64,000 nucleotides of DNA. Origin: Psychrobacillus sp. FSL H8-0483 (GTDB taxonomy: Bacteria > Bacillota > Bacilli > Bacillales_A > Planococcaceae). Position 1 is the stretch's first letter; every line of letters begins with the position of its first letter. The stretch is from positions 4,037,001 through 4,101,000 of the forward strand of contig NZ_CP152052.1 in assembly GCF_038637725.1 (NCBI RefSeq). The letters run 5' to 3'. Made by a program: the position numbers and the translations under genes. Shown piece by piece: positions 25,854 through 35,895 of the stretch. Below the pieces are notes generated by a model. That model saw only the letters and a list, made by a program, of their open reading frames with translations, was not told the DNA's origin and ran no database searches.

Positions 25854-26873
25854 TTATATTTGGTTGAATCGTTTTTTAGCATAAACATACGTAACTGCAA
25901 GTGCTGAAACTAGTACCATTCCTTTAATAATATCAAAAGCATAATACGGCAAGTTTAAAATGGTTAATCCATTTAGTAAGATACCAATAACAGCTGCTCC
26001 AAAAAATGTGCCAATAGCGTTTGGTTTTCCAGCTCCCAATACGGAATATCCTACAAAGACAGCTGCTACGGCTTCCATTAAAAGCGGTGCACCCGCGTCA
26101 ATTTGACCAGAACCAACACGTGCAGTAAATAATATACCTGCCATAGAAGCAAAAATACCCGAAATCACGTATGCCGCACATTTCACTTTTCGGATATTCA
26201 CTCCTGACAAGGTTGCGGCTTCCGCGTTTCCTCCTGTCATATATAGCACACGTCCCCAACGAGTATGGTGGAGTACAACATAAGCGAGCAACACCATTAC
26301 AAGCATAATCCATACCGGAACTGGTAATCCAAGCATTCTTCCTTGACCAATCCACAGGAATGCATCCGACAATTGACCTGGGGCAGTTCCACCGGCAGTA
26401 AGAGGCATATTATTATAAATCGAATAGCCTTCTGTGTACGTGCGATGAAAACCTGCAACAATATACATCATACTTAACGTTGCGAGTAGATCAGGAATTC
26501 CTATTACGACGATCAGAAAACTGTTGAGCAATCCGACTAACGCGCCAATTAATATTGGTAAAATTAACACAAGCCAAAGTGGCATTTCATACCATACCAT
26601 TAGAGAAGCTGTTATGACCGTAGATAGAGACATGGTTGAACCTACAGATAAATCAAAACCCCCTACTACTAGTGTAAAAGTCACACCTAACGCTAAGAGA
26701 GTAACGATAGAAATGGAACGTAATATATCTGTAAAATTTCCATATGTAAAAAAAACATTACTGATGGAGCTAAAATATAAAATAATTATAAATAATAAAA
26801 CGATGGCCCCGTATTTAAAAATAAATTGAATACCTTGCTCTTGTAAATTATTCTTCTTTTCCCCCGCTTGCAT
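25854..26873 (-). CDS. Sugar-type ABC importer permease (RbsC-like), probably for methylthioribose
   Basis: 339 residues from ATG 26873 (AGAAAGGA upstream); the start lies inside the end of the ATPase gene, a 26-nt overlap. Eight to ten membrane segments with the family pattern VGGFDLSVGSTMSLSTVITASLM, IGIPDLLATLSMMYIVAGF and GGNAEAATLSGVNIRKVK identify the RbsC/BPD_transp_2 family of ribose- and nucleoside-type importers. With the ATPase and lipoprotein it forms one importer in the mtnK-mtnA operon. Confidence 0.9.
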   Translation of the reverse strand: MQAGEKKNNLQEQGIQFIFKYGAIVLLFIIILYFSSISNVFFTYGNFTDILRSISIVTLLALGVTFTLVVGGFDLSVGSTMSLSTVITASLMVWYEMPLWLVLILPILIGALVGLLNSFLIVVIGIPDLLATLSMMYIVAGFHRTYTEGYSIYNNMPLTAGGTAPGQLSDAFLWIGQGRMLGLPVPVWIMLVMVLLAYVVLHHTRWGRVLYMTGGNAEAATLSGVNIRKVKCAAYVISGIFASMAGILFTARVGSGQIDAGAPLLMEAVAAVFVGYSVLGAGKPNAIGTFFGAAVIGILLNGLTILNLPYYAFDIIKGMVLVSALAVTYVYAKKRFNQI

Positions 26874-28353
26874 ACAGCAAAATCCTTTCTTGGGTCGCAT
26901 CTGCACGTGAAAACTCCTTCACGAATTGACCATTATACATAACTAAAATACGATCCGAAATACCGATTACTTCTTGTATCTCGCTAGAAAAGTATAGGCA
27001 ACCTTTCCCGTCCTCTGCTAGGTCACGAATTAGCTTAAAAATGTCCTTTTTTGCACCGATATCAACACCTTTGGTCGGTTCATCAAATAAATAGACTTTG
27101 GAATTACGTGACATCCATTTTCCAATAACTACTTTTTGTTGATTTCCCCCACTTAAATGGACAAGCGGTGTTTCTGTGTGATCTGTTTTAATTTGTAGTC
27201 GATTAATGATATCCTTTGCAAAACTTTTTTCAGCTCTTTTATTCATAAATAATAGGCCTGAAAATTTTTTTAAGTTCGGAAAAGAAGTATTCGTTTGTAA
27301 AGACTCATGCACAAAAAGGCCTTCTTTTCTGCGTTCCTCTGGAATAAGTGCCATGCCGGCACGTATTGCATCCTCGGGATGTTTTACGTTTAGGTTTTTA
27401 CCTGAAAGCATTACACTACCCTTTTTTTGTGGACTTGAACCAAACAACACTTTGGCCAGCTCCGTTTTCCCTGCACCAACGAGTCCTACAATACCAACAA
27501 TTTCTCCTTCTGAAACAGTAAACGAAAGATCCTTTAATTTTTGACCATCTGATAATCCTTTTACCTCGAGTATTGTTTCTCCTAATGTATAATTTCGCGT
27601 TACCTGCTCCTGATCAAAAGAAGCACCAAGCATTGCTTCTATAATAATTTCTGGTTCTGCATCTAGTGTATGAAAAGTTTCCACTAGCCTTCCATCACGC
27701 ATTACGGTAATTCGGTCACTTATTTCAAACACTTCTGGAAGTCGATGTGAAATAAATATACAACTAACACCTTGCGTTTTTAGTTTGTTAATTACTGAAA
27801 AAAGCTTATCTGATTCATGAAGTGACAAAGGAGCAGTTGGTTCGTCGAAAATGATTATTTTTGCTGAGCTAACAAGGGCTCTTGCAATTAATACTAATTG
27901 TTTTTCAGCTAAAGTAAGTTTAAATGCTGGTTGTTGTACTGCAATGTTTTCTACTTGCAGTTGCTTCAGTGCATGGCTCGCCTCTTTGTACAACTTCGAG
28001 GTTGAGATGAACAAACGGTTGCTAGTAGCAATTGTATCTAGCATAATATTTTCAGCAACGGATAATTCAGGAACAATTGCTGTATCCACTTCTTGATAAA
28101 CGCAATAAATCCCTTGGTCTTTTGCCGCTTTTGGTGATCGGAGTCGAACATTTTCACCGTCTATCCAAATCTCCCCTTCGTCTTGTTCGTACACGCCTGA
28201 TAAAATTTTTATAAGCGTACTTTTACCCGCACCATTTACACCGAGCAATGCATGCACTTCGCCTTTTGCTAGATGAAATTCTGCGCTTTCTAGTGCTACC
28301 ACATTTCCAAATGATTTACGTATTGAATTCATTGAAAGAAAAGGATTTGCCAT
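26848..28353 (-). CDS. Sugar-type ABC importer ATPase (RbsA-like, two ATPase domains)
   Basis: 501 residues, the usual RbsA length. Domain 1: Walker A GVNGAGKSTL (about 38-47), Walker B IIIFDEPTAPL. Domain 2: GLVGAGKTELA with the usual degenerate P-loop, signature LSGGNQQKVVIGKWM and VYLFDEPTKGVDIGAKKD. Both halves are intact. An inverted repeat with T run lies between the upstream binding-protein gene and this one, a common way to lower expression of the ATPase relative to the binding protein. Confidence 0.92.
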   Translation of the reverse strand: MANPFLSMNSIRKSFGNVVALESAEFHLAKGEVHALLGVNGAGKSTLIKILSGVYEQDEGEIWIDGENVRLRSPKAAKDQGIYCVYQEVDTAIVPELSVAENIMLDTIATSNRLFISTSKLYKEASHALKQLQVENIAVQQPAFKLTLAEKQLVLIARALVSSAKIIIFDEPTAPLSLHESDKLFSVINKLKTQGVSCIFISHRLPEVFEISDRITVMRDGRLVETFHTLDAEPEIIIEAMLGASFDQEQVTRNYTLGETILEVKGLSDGQKLKDLSFTVSEGEIVGIVGLVGAGKTELAKVLFGSSPQKKGSVMLSGKNLNVKHPEDAIRAGMALIPEERRKEGLFVHESLQTNTSFPNLKKFSGLLFMNKRAEKSFAKDIINRLQIKTDHTETPLVHLSGGNQQKVVIGKWMSRNSKVYLFDEPTKGVDIGAKKDIFKLIRDLAEDGKGCLYFSSEIQEVIGISDRILVMYNGQFVKEFSRADATQERILLYASGGKEE

Positions 28354-28369
28354 AAATACACTCCTTTCT

Positions 28370-28400
28370 AAAAAAGAAACTGTCCACTTTTAAGGACAGC
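28370..28400 (-). terminator. Partial terminator between binding-protein and ATPase genes
   Basis: On the minus strand CTGTCC (28399-28394) pairs with GGACAG (28385-28380) around TTAAAAGT, followed by TTTCTTTTTT. The stem is short, so read-through to the ATPase gene is expected. Confidence 0.6.
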
Positions 28401-28415
28401 TGCAATTAGTTGAGG

Positions 28416-29495
28416 TTATTGATTTTCTAACTCTTTCAATGCATCTGTGTAACCTTGTTCGCTGGCACCCCAGCCTTCGATAAACTCATGTAAGTCATTT
28501 GTTGTCACCGTTTCTGCTGGAAGTTTTTCTGCGTCAACAAAAACTGGTTCTAGGACAACTCTTTCCTCTGGAGTCTCTCCATTTATTTTTTGATATAAAT
28601 AGCGAACTTGAATACGCCCTATATCCATTGGATCTACAGCAGCTGAAGCTGCCCATGGACTATTTTCTTTTTGAATCATTTGTAAATCTTCATCGCTCAT
28701 ATCAATACTATAAACTTTTATATCCGTTCTACCTGCTTGTTCAATCGCACGAACTGCACCTTTTGCAAATTCATCCCAAGCCGCCCAAACAGCTGTAATT
28801 TCCCCCTTATTTGGGTATTGTTTTAAAATTGCTTCCATTTGCGCTTGAGTGTCTAGTGCTGTATTTTGTGTAGCTGCACCGAAAGTTGCGATTTCCTTAA
28901 TTCCTTGATTTTCTTTTAAAAATTGCTCATACGCAATTTGTCTTCTTTCCATTGGAGCAAAACCTGCTACCCATATTTTTACTATGTTAGCTTCTCCATT
29001 TGCATCAATTGCTAATTTTTCTAAAGTCATTTCAGCCATCTTTTGATCGCCTTGCTCTAATACTGTTATCCCTTCCACTTCCACGCCTGCATCAAAAGCT
29101 ACTACTGGTATTCCTTTATCAACAGCATTTTGTACTCCTTGGTTAAGCGCTTCTTTTGTTCCGTGATCAATTAATATTCCATCCATACCTTGGTTTACTG
29201 CTGCATCAAGGTTGGAAGCCATTTTAGCTAGATCCCCTTCAGAAGTAAACACCGTGACAGTTCCACCAAATTTCTCCACTTGTTCTTTTACACCTTCAAT
29301 GTACTGAGCCGAGAAAGTACCGAGGTTTTGTTGCATAACTAATGCAATTTTCTTACCTGCTAATGGATTATCGGAAACCTCCGATTTAGTGGAAGCAGGT
29401 GCTTCTTCCTTTGTTTCTCCTTTTGGTTGACATCCTGTTAATAAGACACCAATTATTAATAGTACCGATAAGATCCAATGTATTTTTGTTTTCAT
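28416..29495 (-). CDS. Sugar-type ABC importer substrate-binding lipoprotein, probably methylthioribose-binding
   Basis: 359 residues. A lipoprotein signal peptide ends at LLTGC (Cys22). The mature part is a periplasmic-binding-protein fold of the ribose type ([80 protein letters not shown]). The start codon overlaps the mtnA stop by 4 nt (ATGA), so it is translationally coupled to the methylthioribose pathway. That coupling is why I propose 5-methylthioribose as its ligand; the sequence itself shows only a ribose-type binding protein. Confidence 0.9.
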   Translation of the reverse strand: MKTKIHWILSVLLIIGVLLTGCQPKGETKEEAPASTKSEVSDNPLAGKKIALVMQQNLGTFSAQYIEGVKEQVEKFGGTVTVFTSEGDLAKMASNLDAAVNQGMDGILIDHGTKEALNQGVQNAVDKGIPVVAFDAGVEVEGITVLEQGDQKMAEMTLEKLAIDANGEANIVKIWVAGFAPMERRQIAYEQFLKENQGIKEIATFGAATQNTALDTQAQMEAILKQYPNKGEITAVWAAWDEFAKGAVRAIEQAGRTDIKVYSIDMSDEDLQMIQKENSPWAASAAVDPMDIGRIQVRYLYQKINGETPEERVVLEPVFVDAEKLPAETVTTNDLHEFIEGWGASEQGYTDALKELENQ

Positions 29496-30547
29496 GATCT
29501 TTCTCCTTTTTCTGTTCCCAATAAAGCGGGAATATTTTTATTGTATTCCGGGTAGATGATTCCTTTTTCGGTAATGATTGCTGTAATGTATTTGCCAGGT
29601 GTGACATCAAATGCAGGATTAAATACTTTTGTATTTAATGGGGCTACTTGCTTTCCTGCAACATGTGTTATTTCATCTGATGGACGTTCTTCAATCGGTA
29701 TTTCTTTTCCATTTTCAATAGTTAAATCAAAAGTGGAAGACGGTGCAGCCACATAAAACGGAATTTGATATGCAGCCGCTAATAATGCCAGGTTAAGAGT
29801 TCCAATTTTATTAGCAGTATCACCGTTTGCAACTATTCGGTCTGCTCCAACAATAATTGCTTCAATTCCTTTTGCACCGATTGTATGTGCGGCCATACTG
29901 TCTGTTATCAGCGTAACGTCAACACCTGATTGCTGAAGTTCCCAAACAGTCAGTCGTGAACCTTGAAACACTGGTCTAGTTTCACAAGCGAATACTTCAA
30001 ACCGTTTTCCTCGTTCGCTTCCAAGATGGAAAGGGGCTAACGCAGTTCCATATTTTGCAGTTGCAATAGATCCTGCATTGCATATAGTCATAACTTTCGT
30101 CTGATTTTCAAGTAAGGAGAGGGCAAATTCACCAATATTTCTGCATGATGCTTCGTCTTCCTTATGAATGACGATAGCTTCCTCTAACAACAGTTCCTTC
30201 GCTTCTTGAATAGTTGCAGCATCTTTAGCTACTCTTTGCAAACGATCTAACGCCCAAACTAAATTGACGGCTGTTGGTCTTGATTCCCCTAAATACAAGG
30301 CATCCTTTTCCAAATGCTGATAGAACTCTTCTAATGTATTTGTTTCGTAATGCTGAGCAGCTCTAGCTAAGCCATATGCAGCTGTAATACCAATAGCAGG
30401 AGCCCCTCGTACTTTTAAAGTAACAATTGCATCGTACACATCTTCTATTGTTTCTAGTGTTAAATAGTCCACTTCAAGAGGTAATTTCTGCTGATTTATA
30501 ATTCTAAGTTTCTTATTGGTCCACTCTATCGATAACGGAATACTCAT
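29492..30547 (-). CDS. mtnA: S-methyl-5-thioribose-1-phosphate isomerase
   Basis: 351 residues. It converts 5-methylthioribose-1-phosphate to 5-methylthioribulose-1-phosphate in methionine salvage. The IF-2B-like fold is clear: [17 protein letters not shown], the catalytic Cys in [11 protein letters not shown] (near 160) and the catalytic Asp in [18 protein letters not shown] (near 240). Length and motifs are standard. It overlaps the mtnK stop and the next gene's start by 4 nt each. Confidence 0.97.
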   Translation of the reverse strand: MSIPLSIEWTNKKLRIINQQKLPLEVDYLTLETIEDVYDAIVTLKVRGAPAIGITAAYGLARAAQHYETNTLEEFYQHLEKDALYLGESRPTAVNLVWALDRLQRVAKDAATIQEAKELLLEEAIVIHKEDEASCRNIGEFALSLLENQTKVMTICNAGSIATAKYGTALAPFHLGSERGKRFEVFACETRPVFQGSRLTVWELQQSGVDVTLITDSMAAHTIGAKGIEAIIVGADRIVANGDTANKIGTLNLALLAAAYQIPFYVAAPSSTFDLTIENGKEIPIEERPSDEITHVAGKQVAPLNTKVFNPAFDVTPGKYITAIITEKGIIYPEYNKNIPALLGTEKGERS

Positions 30548-31734
30548 TTGTGTAACTCCTCCAGTAATGCAATTACTGCATGAATAGATTTAATTTCATT
30601 GCGTTTTAATATGAGTGCTTCCCCTATTAGTAAAGCCTGTTTTTTGAAAAGGATTCGTTTTTCGTCATCTGCAATCCCATCCAAATCCTTCACATGTGCT
30701 AACCCGATTGTACGCCGAATTAATTCACAACCAGCAAAACCTAGTGTATCGGTGAAAATTTTATCCAATACGTACTCTTCAAATCCCTCAGTATCTTTAT
30801 AGGATTCAATACCTTTTGATTTCCATAGTGTAGAAAAGTTGGATGAAAACACTTCCCACGTTTGTTCGATATGATCGAGAATCACAATTCGCTCTTCCGC
30901 TTCTCTTGTAATGGATTGCACCATCATATTTGCTAAAAATAATCCAACATCGAATCCCATAGGTCCATAAAAAGCAAACTCTGGGTCTATCACTTTCGTT
31001 TCTGTTTCGCTAGCAAAGATACTTCCTGTATGCAAATCTCCATGAAGTAATGCTTCCGCTTCCGTCAAGAAACTTTTTTTCAATTTCGCGACTTCCAGTT
31101 TTAATGGCCCATTATTCCAAATAGCTTCCACTTCTTCTCTCAACGAAAGTTCATAGTCATTTGTATCGTGATCAAAAAATGGATCCGTGAAAATAAGATC
31201 TTCTGTAATTTTACATAGCTCTGGATTAGAAAACTCAGACACTAGTCGTTTTTTTTCAAACGGGTGTAATGCAAGATCAGATGTATGGAAAAGGGTTTGA
31301 GCAAGATACTCCCCAATATCCTTTGATAGCTTCGGATAAGATTCATAATGAATTAATCCTTCGCGTGCAATTTTTAAATGGGATAAATCCTCCATAACCG
31401 TAATTGCAAGTTCCTCGTCGCTCGCGTATACAGTCGGAACCAATCCAGTCGCAAATTCACCGTGTTTTTTTAATGCATTAGCTTCAATTACGGCACGTTT
31501 TAACGTTAGTGGCCAGCTTTCTCCAATCACTTTTGCATATGGTAAAGCCTGTTTGATAATGAGACTTTTCTCTCCATTACATTCCTTTATGTGAAACACA
31601 TAATTTAGGTTACCATCACCAATTTCGCGACAATTTAATTCCGCTTCCTTTGGAAAGAAATTCAGTTCTTTCGCATATAAAATTGCACGCTCTTCTGTTA
31701 ATGATTCATATTGTTTTTTTGTAGTTATCATCAT
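30544..31734 (-). CDS. mtnK: S-methyl-5-thioribose kinase
   Basis: 396 residues of the aminoglycoside-phosphotransferase-like kinase fold: [12 protein letters not shown] (ATP loop), [13 protein letters not shown] (catalytic HGD, near 230) and [22 protein letters not shown] (metal-binding DPE). It phosphorylates 5-methylthioribose with ATP. It is the first gene behind the leftward SAM riboswitch and overlaps mtnA by 4 nt. Start ATG 31734 (a second ATG follows at once) has AGGTAGAGAAG upstream. Confidence 0.97.
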   Translation of the reverse strand: MMITTKKQYESLTEERAILYAKELNFFPKEAELNCREIGDGNLNYVFHIKECNGEKSLIIKQALPYAKVIGESWPLTLKRAVIEANALKKHGEFATGLVPTVYASDEELAITVMEDLSHLKIAREGLIHYESYPKLSKDIGEYLAQTLFHTSDLALHPFEKKRLVSEFSNPELCKITEDLIFTDPFFDHDTNDYELSLREEVEAIWNNGPLKLEVAKLKKSFLTEAEALLHGDLHTGSIFASETETKVIDPEFAFYGPMGFDVGLFLANMMVQSITREAEERIVILDHIEQTWEVFSSNFSTLWKSKGIESYKDTEGFEEYVLDKIFTDTLGFAGCELIRRTIGLAHVKDLDGIADDEKRILFKKQALLIGEALILKRNEIKSIHAVIALLEELHK

Positions 31735-31758
31735 TCTTCTCTACCTTTCATTTACAAA

Positions 31759-31964
31759 ATAAAAAGCCTCTTTCAAAAGAAAGAGGCGTAGAATAAGAGA
31801 CTTCTCGCCTCTTATCTTTCAGAAAGTTACCTTTCTGATGGAATTAGCACCGTGCCTTACGAGAATATACATCTCGGCGCGAAAAGCGCCCCGTTTCACA
31901 ACGGTATTACGGTCGGTTGCTGGGCTTCATCGGGCCATTACCCTCTGCCTGCTCTTGATAAGAG
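31759..31964 (-). ncRNA. SAM riboswitch (S-box) with terminator, controlling mtnK operon
   Basis: On the minus strand the aptamer (31963-31811) has CTTATCAAGAGCAGG, GGCCCGATGAAGCCCAGCAA, GGTGCTAATTCC and closing GATAAG, the S-box core. It is followed by an expression platform with the terminator GCCTCTTTC/GAAAGAGGC (31766-31787) and T run. SAM binding is expected to stop transcription of mtnK-mtnA and the importer. Confidence 0.95.
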
Positions 31965-31999
31965 TGCTATTACTTACAAATTTATGCTATTTGAAATGA

Positions 32000-32029
32000 A
32001 TCCTAGCATATTAGAAAAAGAGTTGTCAA
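32000..32029 (-). promoter_or_regulatory. Promoter of the mtnK riboswitch transcript
   Basis: TTGACA (32029-32024) and TAGGAT (32005-32000) separated by 18 nt, about 35-65 nt upstream of the S-box aptamer. Sigma-A type. Confidence 0.65.
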
Positions 32030-32106
32030 TAATTTATTTCAATAAAAAAAACATTCTAAAAATTATATTGACAATCTTTCTGTTGCATGAAATAATCATT
32101 ATTAAT

Positions 32107-32135
32107 TTGACAAAACTAATCTCAATTGAATAAAT
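32107..32135 (+). promoter_or_regulatory. Promoter of the mtnW riboswitch transcript
   Basis: TTGACA (32107-32112), 17-nt spacer, ATAAAT (32130-32135). Transcription would start near 32142, exactly at the 5' end of the second S-box aptamer. Confidence 0.65.
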
Positions 32136-32137
32136 TT

Positions 32138-32288
32138 TTCTTATTTAGAGCAGGTGGAGGGACGAGCCCTATGATACCCGGCAACCGGTCTAGTTACTAG
32201 ACACGGTGCTAATTCTTGCAGTCCATTGACTGGGAAATAAGAAGTCGTTAAACCTTTAACCTCTTCTTTTTTGAAGAGGTTTTTTATT
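32138..32288 (+). ncRNA. SAM riboswitch (S-box) with terminator, controlling mtnWXBD
   Basis: Aptamer 32140-32241: CTTATTTAGAGCAGG, GGACGAGCCCTATGATACCC, GGCAACCGG, CGGTGCTAATTCTTGC and closing AAATAAG. Terminator arms AACCTCTTC (32258-32266) and GAAGAGGTT (32273-32281) with T run follow. It is the divergent partner of the S-box at 31759-31964. Confidence 0.95.
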
Positions 32289-32289
32289 T

Positions 32290-32362
32290 CGAGAAAAGCG
32301 AAAGGCGCCAGCTTATCCGCAACTGCGACGAGCTTAGCAAAAGCCCTTGCGCCAAGGTGAAG
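32290..32362. repeat. Bacillaceae-type intergenic repeat between riboswitch and mtnW
   Basis: GAGAAAAGCGAAAGGCGCC begins a palindrome-rich segment ending GCCCTTGCGCCAAGG. The opening resembles AAAAGCGCAAGCGC at 8716 and repeats widely seen in Bacillaceae genomes. It has been inserted between the terminator and the mtnW ribosome binding site. Confidence 0.55.
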
Positions 32363-32393
32363 TTGATTTTATCTAAAAGGATTGTGATGAATA

Positions 32394-33608
32394 ATGAGTA
32401 GTGTAACCTCTCTTTATCAGGTGTACGGTAAGCCCGGATCTTTTGAAAAAAAAGCAGAGGGTATCGCACTTGGTTTAACAGTTGGATCCTGGACGGACTT
32501 ACCATTACTTGAACAGGAACAATTAAAACAGCATAAAGGAAATGTTGTTTCGATTACAGAATTTGAATATGTTCACCATCCGCTGAAACCAGACCAAATC
32601 AAAGCGGAAATAAAAATAGAATATCCTAGTGCTAATTTCTCGGCAGATTTACCAGCCATTTTAACAACTGTTTTTGGCAAACTATCGCTCGATGGTGAAG
32701 TGAAGCTTTTAGATTTAGAATTTTCTCCAGAGCTTTTGACTAACTTTCCAGGACCAAGATTCGGTATTGATAGTATCCGTGAGCTACTAGGGGTATATGG
32801 TCGCCCCCTCATCATGAGTATATTCAAAGGAGTAATTGGTCGAGATATTAATTACTTAGCAGAACAACTTCGACACCAAGCGCTCGGAGGAGTTGATCTC
32901 GTAAAAGATGATGAAATTCTTTTTGACAATCCGCTTACTCCTTTTGAGAAACGTGTCACAACTGCTCAAGAAGTATTGCATCAAGTGTATGAAGAAACCG
33001 GACACCGAACGCTCTATGCCGTTAACTTATCTGGACGAACATCCGGATTAAAAGCAAAAGCACAAAAAGCAAAAGAACTTGGAGCAGATGCTCTTTTATT
33101 TAACGTCCATGCATATGGCCTTGATGTACTTCAAGAACTAGTGGAAGACCCGAATATCCAATTACCGTTTATGGCTCATCCCGCTTATAGCGGTGCGTTC
33201 ACATCTTCCCCATTTTACGGGGTTGCTACTCCACTACTACTTGGAAAATTAACACGTTATGCAGGAGCAGATTTTTCATTATTCCCTTCACCTTATGGAA
33301 GCGTTGCACTAGAAAAAACAGCAGCACTCTCGCTTGGTGAAGAATTGACGAAAGTAAGTGCAATAAAACGAAGCTTTCCAGTACCTTCTGCAGGTATTCA
33401 TCCTGGCTTAGTTCCGCTATTAATCGAGGACTATGGAATCGATAGCATTATTAATGCTGGTGGAGGCGTACATGGCCATCCTGCAGGTGCTACTGGTGGA
33501 GGACTCGCTTTTAGGCAAGCTGTATCGGCTGTGCTTGACGGAATTCCTCTTTCAGAAGCTGCAAAACAATATAGTGAATTAAAAAAAGCAATGGAACTGT
33601 GGGGGTAA
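32394..33608 (+). CDS. mtnW: 2,3-diketo-5-methylthiopentyl-1-phosphate enolase (RuBisCO-like)
   Basis: 404 residues, RuBisCO-like fold. [16 protein letters not shown] (about 163-178) carries the Lys that is carbamylated and the metal-binding Asp and Glu; [11 protein letters not shown] and [16 protein letters not shown] near the C-terminus bind the phosphate. It enolises diketomethylthiopentyl phosphate, the step before MtnX. It is the first gene after the rightward S-box. AAAAGGATTGTG lies upstream of the ATG. Confidence 0.96.
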   Translation: MSSVTSLYQVYGKPGSFEKKAEGIALGLTVGSWTDLPLLEQEQLKQHKGNVVSITEFEYVHHPLKPDQIKAEIKIEYPSANFSADLPAILTTVFGKLSLDGEVKLLDLEFSPELLTNFPGPRFGIDSIRELLGVYGRPLIMSIFKGVIGRDINYLAEQLRHQALGGVDLVKDDEILFDNPLTPFEKRVTTAQEVLHQVYEETGHRTLYAVNLSGRTSGLKAKAQKAKELGADALLFNVHAYGLDVLQELVEDPNIQLPFMAHPAYSGAFTSSPFYGVATPLLLGKLTRYAGADFSLFPSPYGSVALEKTAALSLGEELTKVSAIKRSFPVPSAGIHPGLVPLLIEDYGIDSIINAGGGVHGHPAGATGGGLAFRQAVSAVLDGIPLSEAAKQYSELKKAMELWG

Positions 33609-33613
33609 GCATT

Positions 33614-34279
33614 ATGAGCAAGCTAGTCATCTTTTGTGATTTTGATGGCACTATTACAAATCAAGACAATATTATCTCTATCATGAAAAAATTCGCTCCT
33701 CCCGAATACTTGCCGATCAAAGAGAATATTTTAGGACAAAAGCAATCTATCCGTGAAGGTGTAGCAGAAATGTTTGCTCTGTTACCCGCTTCTTTAAAGG
33801 ATCAAATCGTTTCCTATTTGTTAGAGCAAGCACAGATTCGCGAAGGATTTGCTGAATTTGTTTCATATACGAGAAAACACAACCTACCACTATATATCGT
33901 TAGTGGTGGTATTGATTTCTTTGTAGAACCGATGCTTAAAGAGTTCGGTCCATTTTCGGATGTTTATTGTAATGCATCCAATTTTTCAGGAGAGACAATA
34001 CAAATCGAGTTTCCACATGGATGTGATGAACAATGTACCAGCCAAGGCTGCGGGTGCTGTAAGCCCTCCATCATTCGCCAACTCCAAGATAATGATGCGG
34101 TAAGTGTTGTAATTGGAGACTCGATAACAGATTTAGAAGCTGCCAAAATGGCAGATCTCGTTATAGCAAGAGACTATCTCATTACTAAGTGTGAGGAATT
34201 GAATATCCCTTATGAACCTTTCGAAAATTTCCGAGATGTCATGAATATTATTGACGCAAAGTTAGGTGTAGAAATATGA
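33614..34279 (+). CDS. mtnX: 2-hydroxy-3-keto-5-methylthiopentenyl-1-phosphate phosphatase
   Basis: 221 residues from ATG 33614 (GGGGGT upstream). A HAD phosphatase: nucleophile motif FCDFDGTIT (about 7-15), [12 protein letters not shown], and [19 protein letters not shown] as motifs III/IV. A Cys cluster ([15 protein letters not shown]) matches MtnX orthologues. It dephosphorylates the MtnW product. It starts 5 nt after mtnW and overlaps mtnB by 4 nt. Confidence 0.95.
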   Translation: MSKLVIFCDFDGTITNQDNIISIMKKFAPPEYLPIKENILGQKQSIREGVAEMFALLPASLKDQIVSYLLEQAQIREGFAEFVSYTRKHNLPLYIVSGGIDFFVEPMLKEFGPFSDVYCNASNFSGETIQIEFPHGCDEQCTSQGCGCCKPSIIRQLQDNDAVSVVIGDSITDLEAAKMADLVIARDYLITKCEELNIPYEPFENFRDVMNIIDAKLGVEI

Positions 34280-34893
34280 CCACACTCCAAAGTAAATGGG
34301 AAGAGTTAGCAGACATAAAAGATGAACTAGCTTCTCGGGACTGGTTTATGGGAACTAGCGGAAATTTGGCTATAAAAGTGCACGACAATCCAATAGAATT
34401 TCTAGTCACAGCTAGCGGAAAAGATAAGAAGAAGAGAACCCCAGAAGACTTTTTACTCGTAAACGCAAGTGGAAATCCCGTTGAAAAAACGGATTTAAAG
34501 CCATCAGCAGAAACATTATTGCACTGCGCTATCTATTCTAAGACATCCGCTAGATGTAGCCTCCATGTCCATACAGTTGCAAATAACGTCATCTCTGAAT
34601 TATACGGTGATAACGGGAAAATCGACTGCCGTGGCCAAGAACTCATTAAAGCTTTTGGACTGTGGGAGGAAGATGATATACTCTCCATTCCTATCATTCC
34701 AAACCATGCGCACATTCCTAGTCTTGCCGAAGAATTTAAGTCTCATATACTCGCTGAGAAAGGTGCGGTTTTAATTCGTAACCACGGTATTACTGTTTGG
34801 GGTAGTGATGCATTCGAGGCCAAAAAACTACTAGAAGCTTGTGAGTTTTTATTTCAGTATCAATTGACATTACATCAACTAAAATCAAAATAA
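34276..34893 (+). CDS. mtnB: Methylthioribulose-1-phosphate dehydratase
   Basis: 205 residues of the class II aldolase/adducin fold. Metal-binding histidines are seen in [11 protein letters not shown] (about 95-105) and the region [20 protein letters not shown] carries the catalytic acid region. It dehydrates methylthioribulose-1-phosphate made by MtnA. The gene overlaps mtnX (ATGA) and is followed by mtnD after 15 nt. Confidence 0.95.
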   Translation: MTTLQSKWEELADIKDELASRDWFMGTSGNLAIKVHDNPIEFLVTASGKDKKKRTPEDFLLVNASGNPVEKTDLKPSAETLLHCAIYSKTSARCSLHVHTVANNVISELYGDNGKIDCRGQELIKAFGLWEEDDILSIPIIPNHAHIPSLAEEFKSHILAEKGAVLIRNHGITVWGSDAFEAKKLLEACEFLFQYQLTLHQLKSK

Positions 34894-34908
34894 GAAAGGA
34901 AGAATAAA

Positions 34909-35442
34909 ATGGCTATCATTAAAATTCAAGGAACGAACGAAACAATTGAAGCACAAAACGAGGTTGCAGCATTTTTAGAGAAACAAGAAGTTATTTATGA
35001 GCATTGGGAAATCGAAAAATTACCAGGACATCTTCGCGAAAAATTCGACCTTAGCGATGTAGAAAAAGAAGAAATTCTAAATGCTTTCAAAACAGAGATT
35101 GATGACATTTCAGAGCGTCGTGGCTATGAAGCAGCAGATTTAATTTCTTTATCTGATTCTAACCCTAACTTAGATGAATTATTGAAAAACTTCGAGCGCA
35201 AACATCTTCATACAGATGATGAAGTTCGGTATATCGTTAGTGGCCATGGAGTTTTTATTATCCAAGGAAAAGACGAAAACTTCTTTGAAGTACATTTATC
35301 ACCAGGAGACTTAATATCAGTACCAGAAAACATTACGCATTACTTCACGCTTGCGGAAGATCGTAAAGTTGTTGCAGTTCGAATCTTTGTAACTACTGAA
35401 GGTTGGGTACCAGTTTATCAAGATGAAGTTGCTCAAAGCTAA
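34909..35442 (+). CDS. mtnD: Acireductone dioxygenase
   Basis: 177 residues, cupin fold. Metal ligands: His, His and Glu in KHLHTDDEVRYI (about 101-112) and the later His in NITHYFTL (about 142-149). It oxidises acireductone to the 2-oxo acid precursor of methionine (Fe form). AAAGGAAG precedes the ATG. Last gene of the mtnWXBD operon, followed by a terminator. Confidence 0.96.
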   Translation: MAIIKIQGTNETIEAQNEVAAFLEKQEVIYEHWEIEKLPGHLREKFDLSDVEKEEILNAFKTEIDDISERRGYEAADLISLSDSNPNLDELLKNFERKHLHTDDEVRYIVSGHGVFIIQGKDENFFEVHLSPGDLISVPENITHYFTLAEDRKVVAVRIFVTTEGWVPVYQDEVAQS

Positions 35443-35457
35443 ATCTATAAAAAACCA

Positions 35458-35500
35458 AAAACTCCTTACATGCTTTCTACAAGCTTGTAAGGAGTTTTTT
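35458..35500 (+). terminator. Intrinsic terminator of mtnWXBD
   Basis: Arms AAAACTCCTTACA (35458-35470) and TGTAAGGAGTTTT (35486-35498) followed by T run. It lies 16 nt after the mtnD stop codon. Confidence 0.9.
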
Positions 35501-35505
35501 ATAAA

Positions 35506-35658
35506 TTATTTAACAAGTAATCCACCTTGTTTTAAATAAGCTTGAATACCCTCTGCTGCACGGTAAGTTAGCGCTCCGACTGTACCAGTAGGATTGTAGC
35601 AACTATTATGTGGAAATGCAGTTGCACCGACAACAAATACGTTTTCAGCTTCCCGCAT
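35506..35658 (-). pseudogene. C-terminal remnant of a GMC-family oxidoreductase
   Basis: A 50-residue frame on the minus strand contains NVFVVGATAFPHNSCYNPTG and VGALTYRAAEGIQAYLK, ending GGLLVK. This is the conserved C-terminal end of FAD-dependent GMC oxidoreductases, with the active-site PHN...NP segment. About 450-500 upstream residues, including the FAD-binding domain, are missing: nothing homologous precedes it. It is a decayed gene left between mtnD and tatC. Confidence 0.8.
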
Positions 35659-35789
35659 TTTAAAGACATTTATTAGATTCAAATTGATAATATACTATAG
35701 TTTAAATAAGTAAATATAAACTACTTTTATTTACAAATTCATTGGAAAGAGTATAATGTGTAGGTAATACAATACAACATTTCTGTTTC

Positions 35790-35817
35790 ACATCCTATGT
35801 CTCATAAGATAGGATGT
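35790..35817. other. Stem-loop upstream of tatC
   Basis: Perfect arms ACATCCTAT (35790-35798) and ATAGGATGT (35809-35817). It has no T run and lies about 80 nt upstream of the tatC start. Possibly an mRNA leader structure. Confidence 0.45.
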
Positions 35818-35895
35818 ATGGGATTACAAAAACAATACAAGAAAGACATATTTATTTTCTTTCACTTTGTTTGATTAGATGGGGTGGTAAACAAA

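Noticed and set aside
31852..32133. A 93-codon plus-strand frame between mtnK and mtnW
   Set aside because: It lies across the minus-strand SAM riboswitch and promoter region; the reading is a by-product of conserved RNA sequence.
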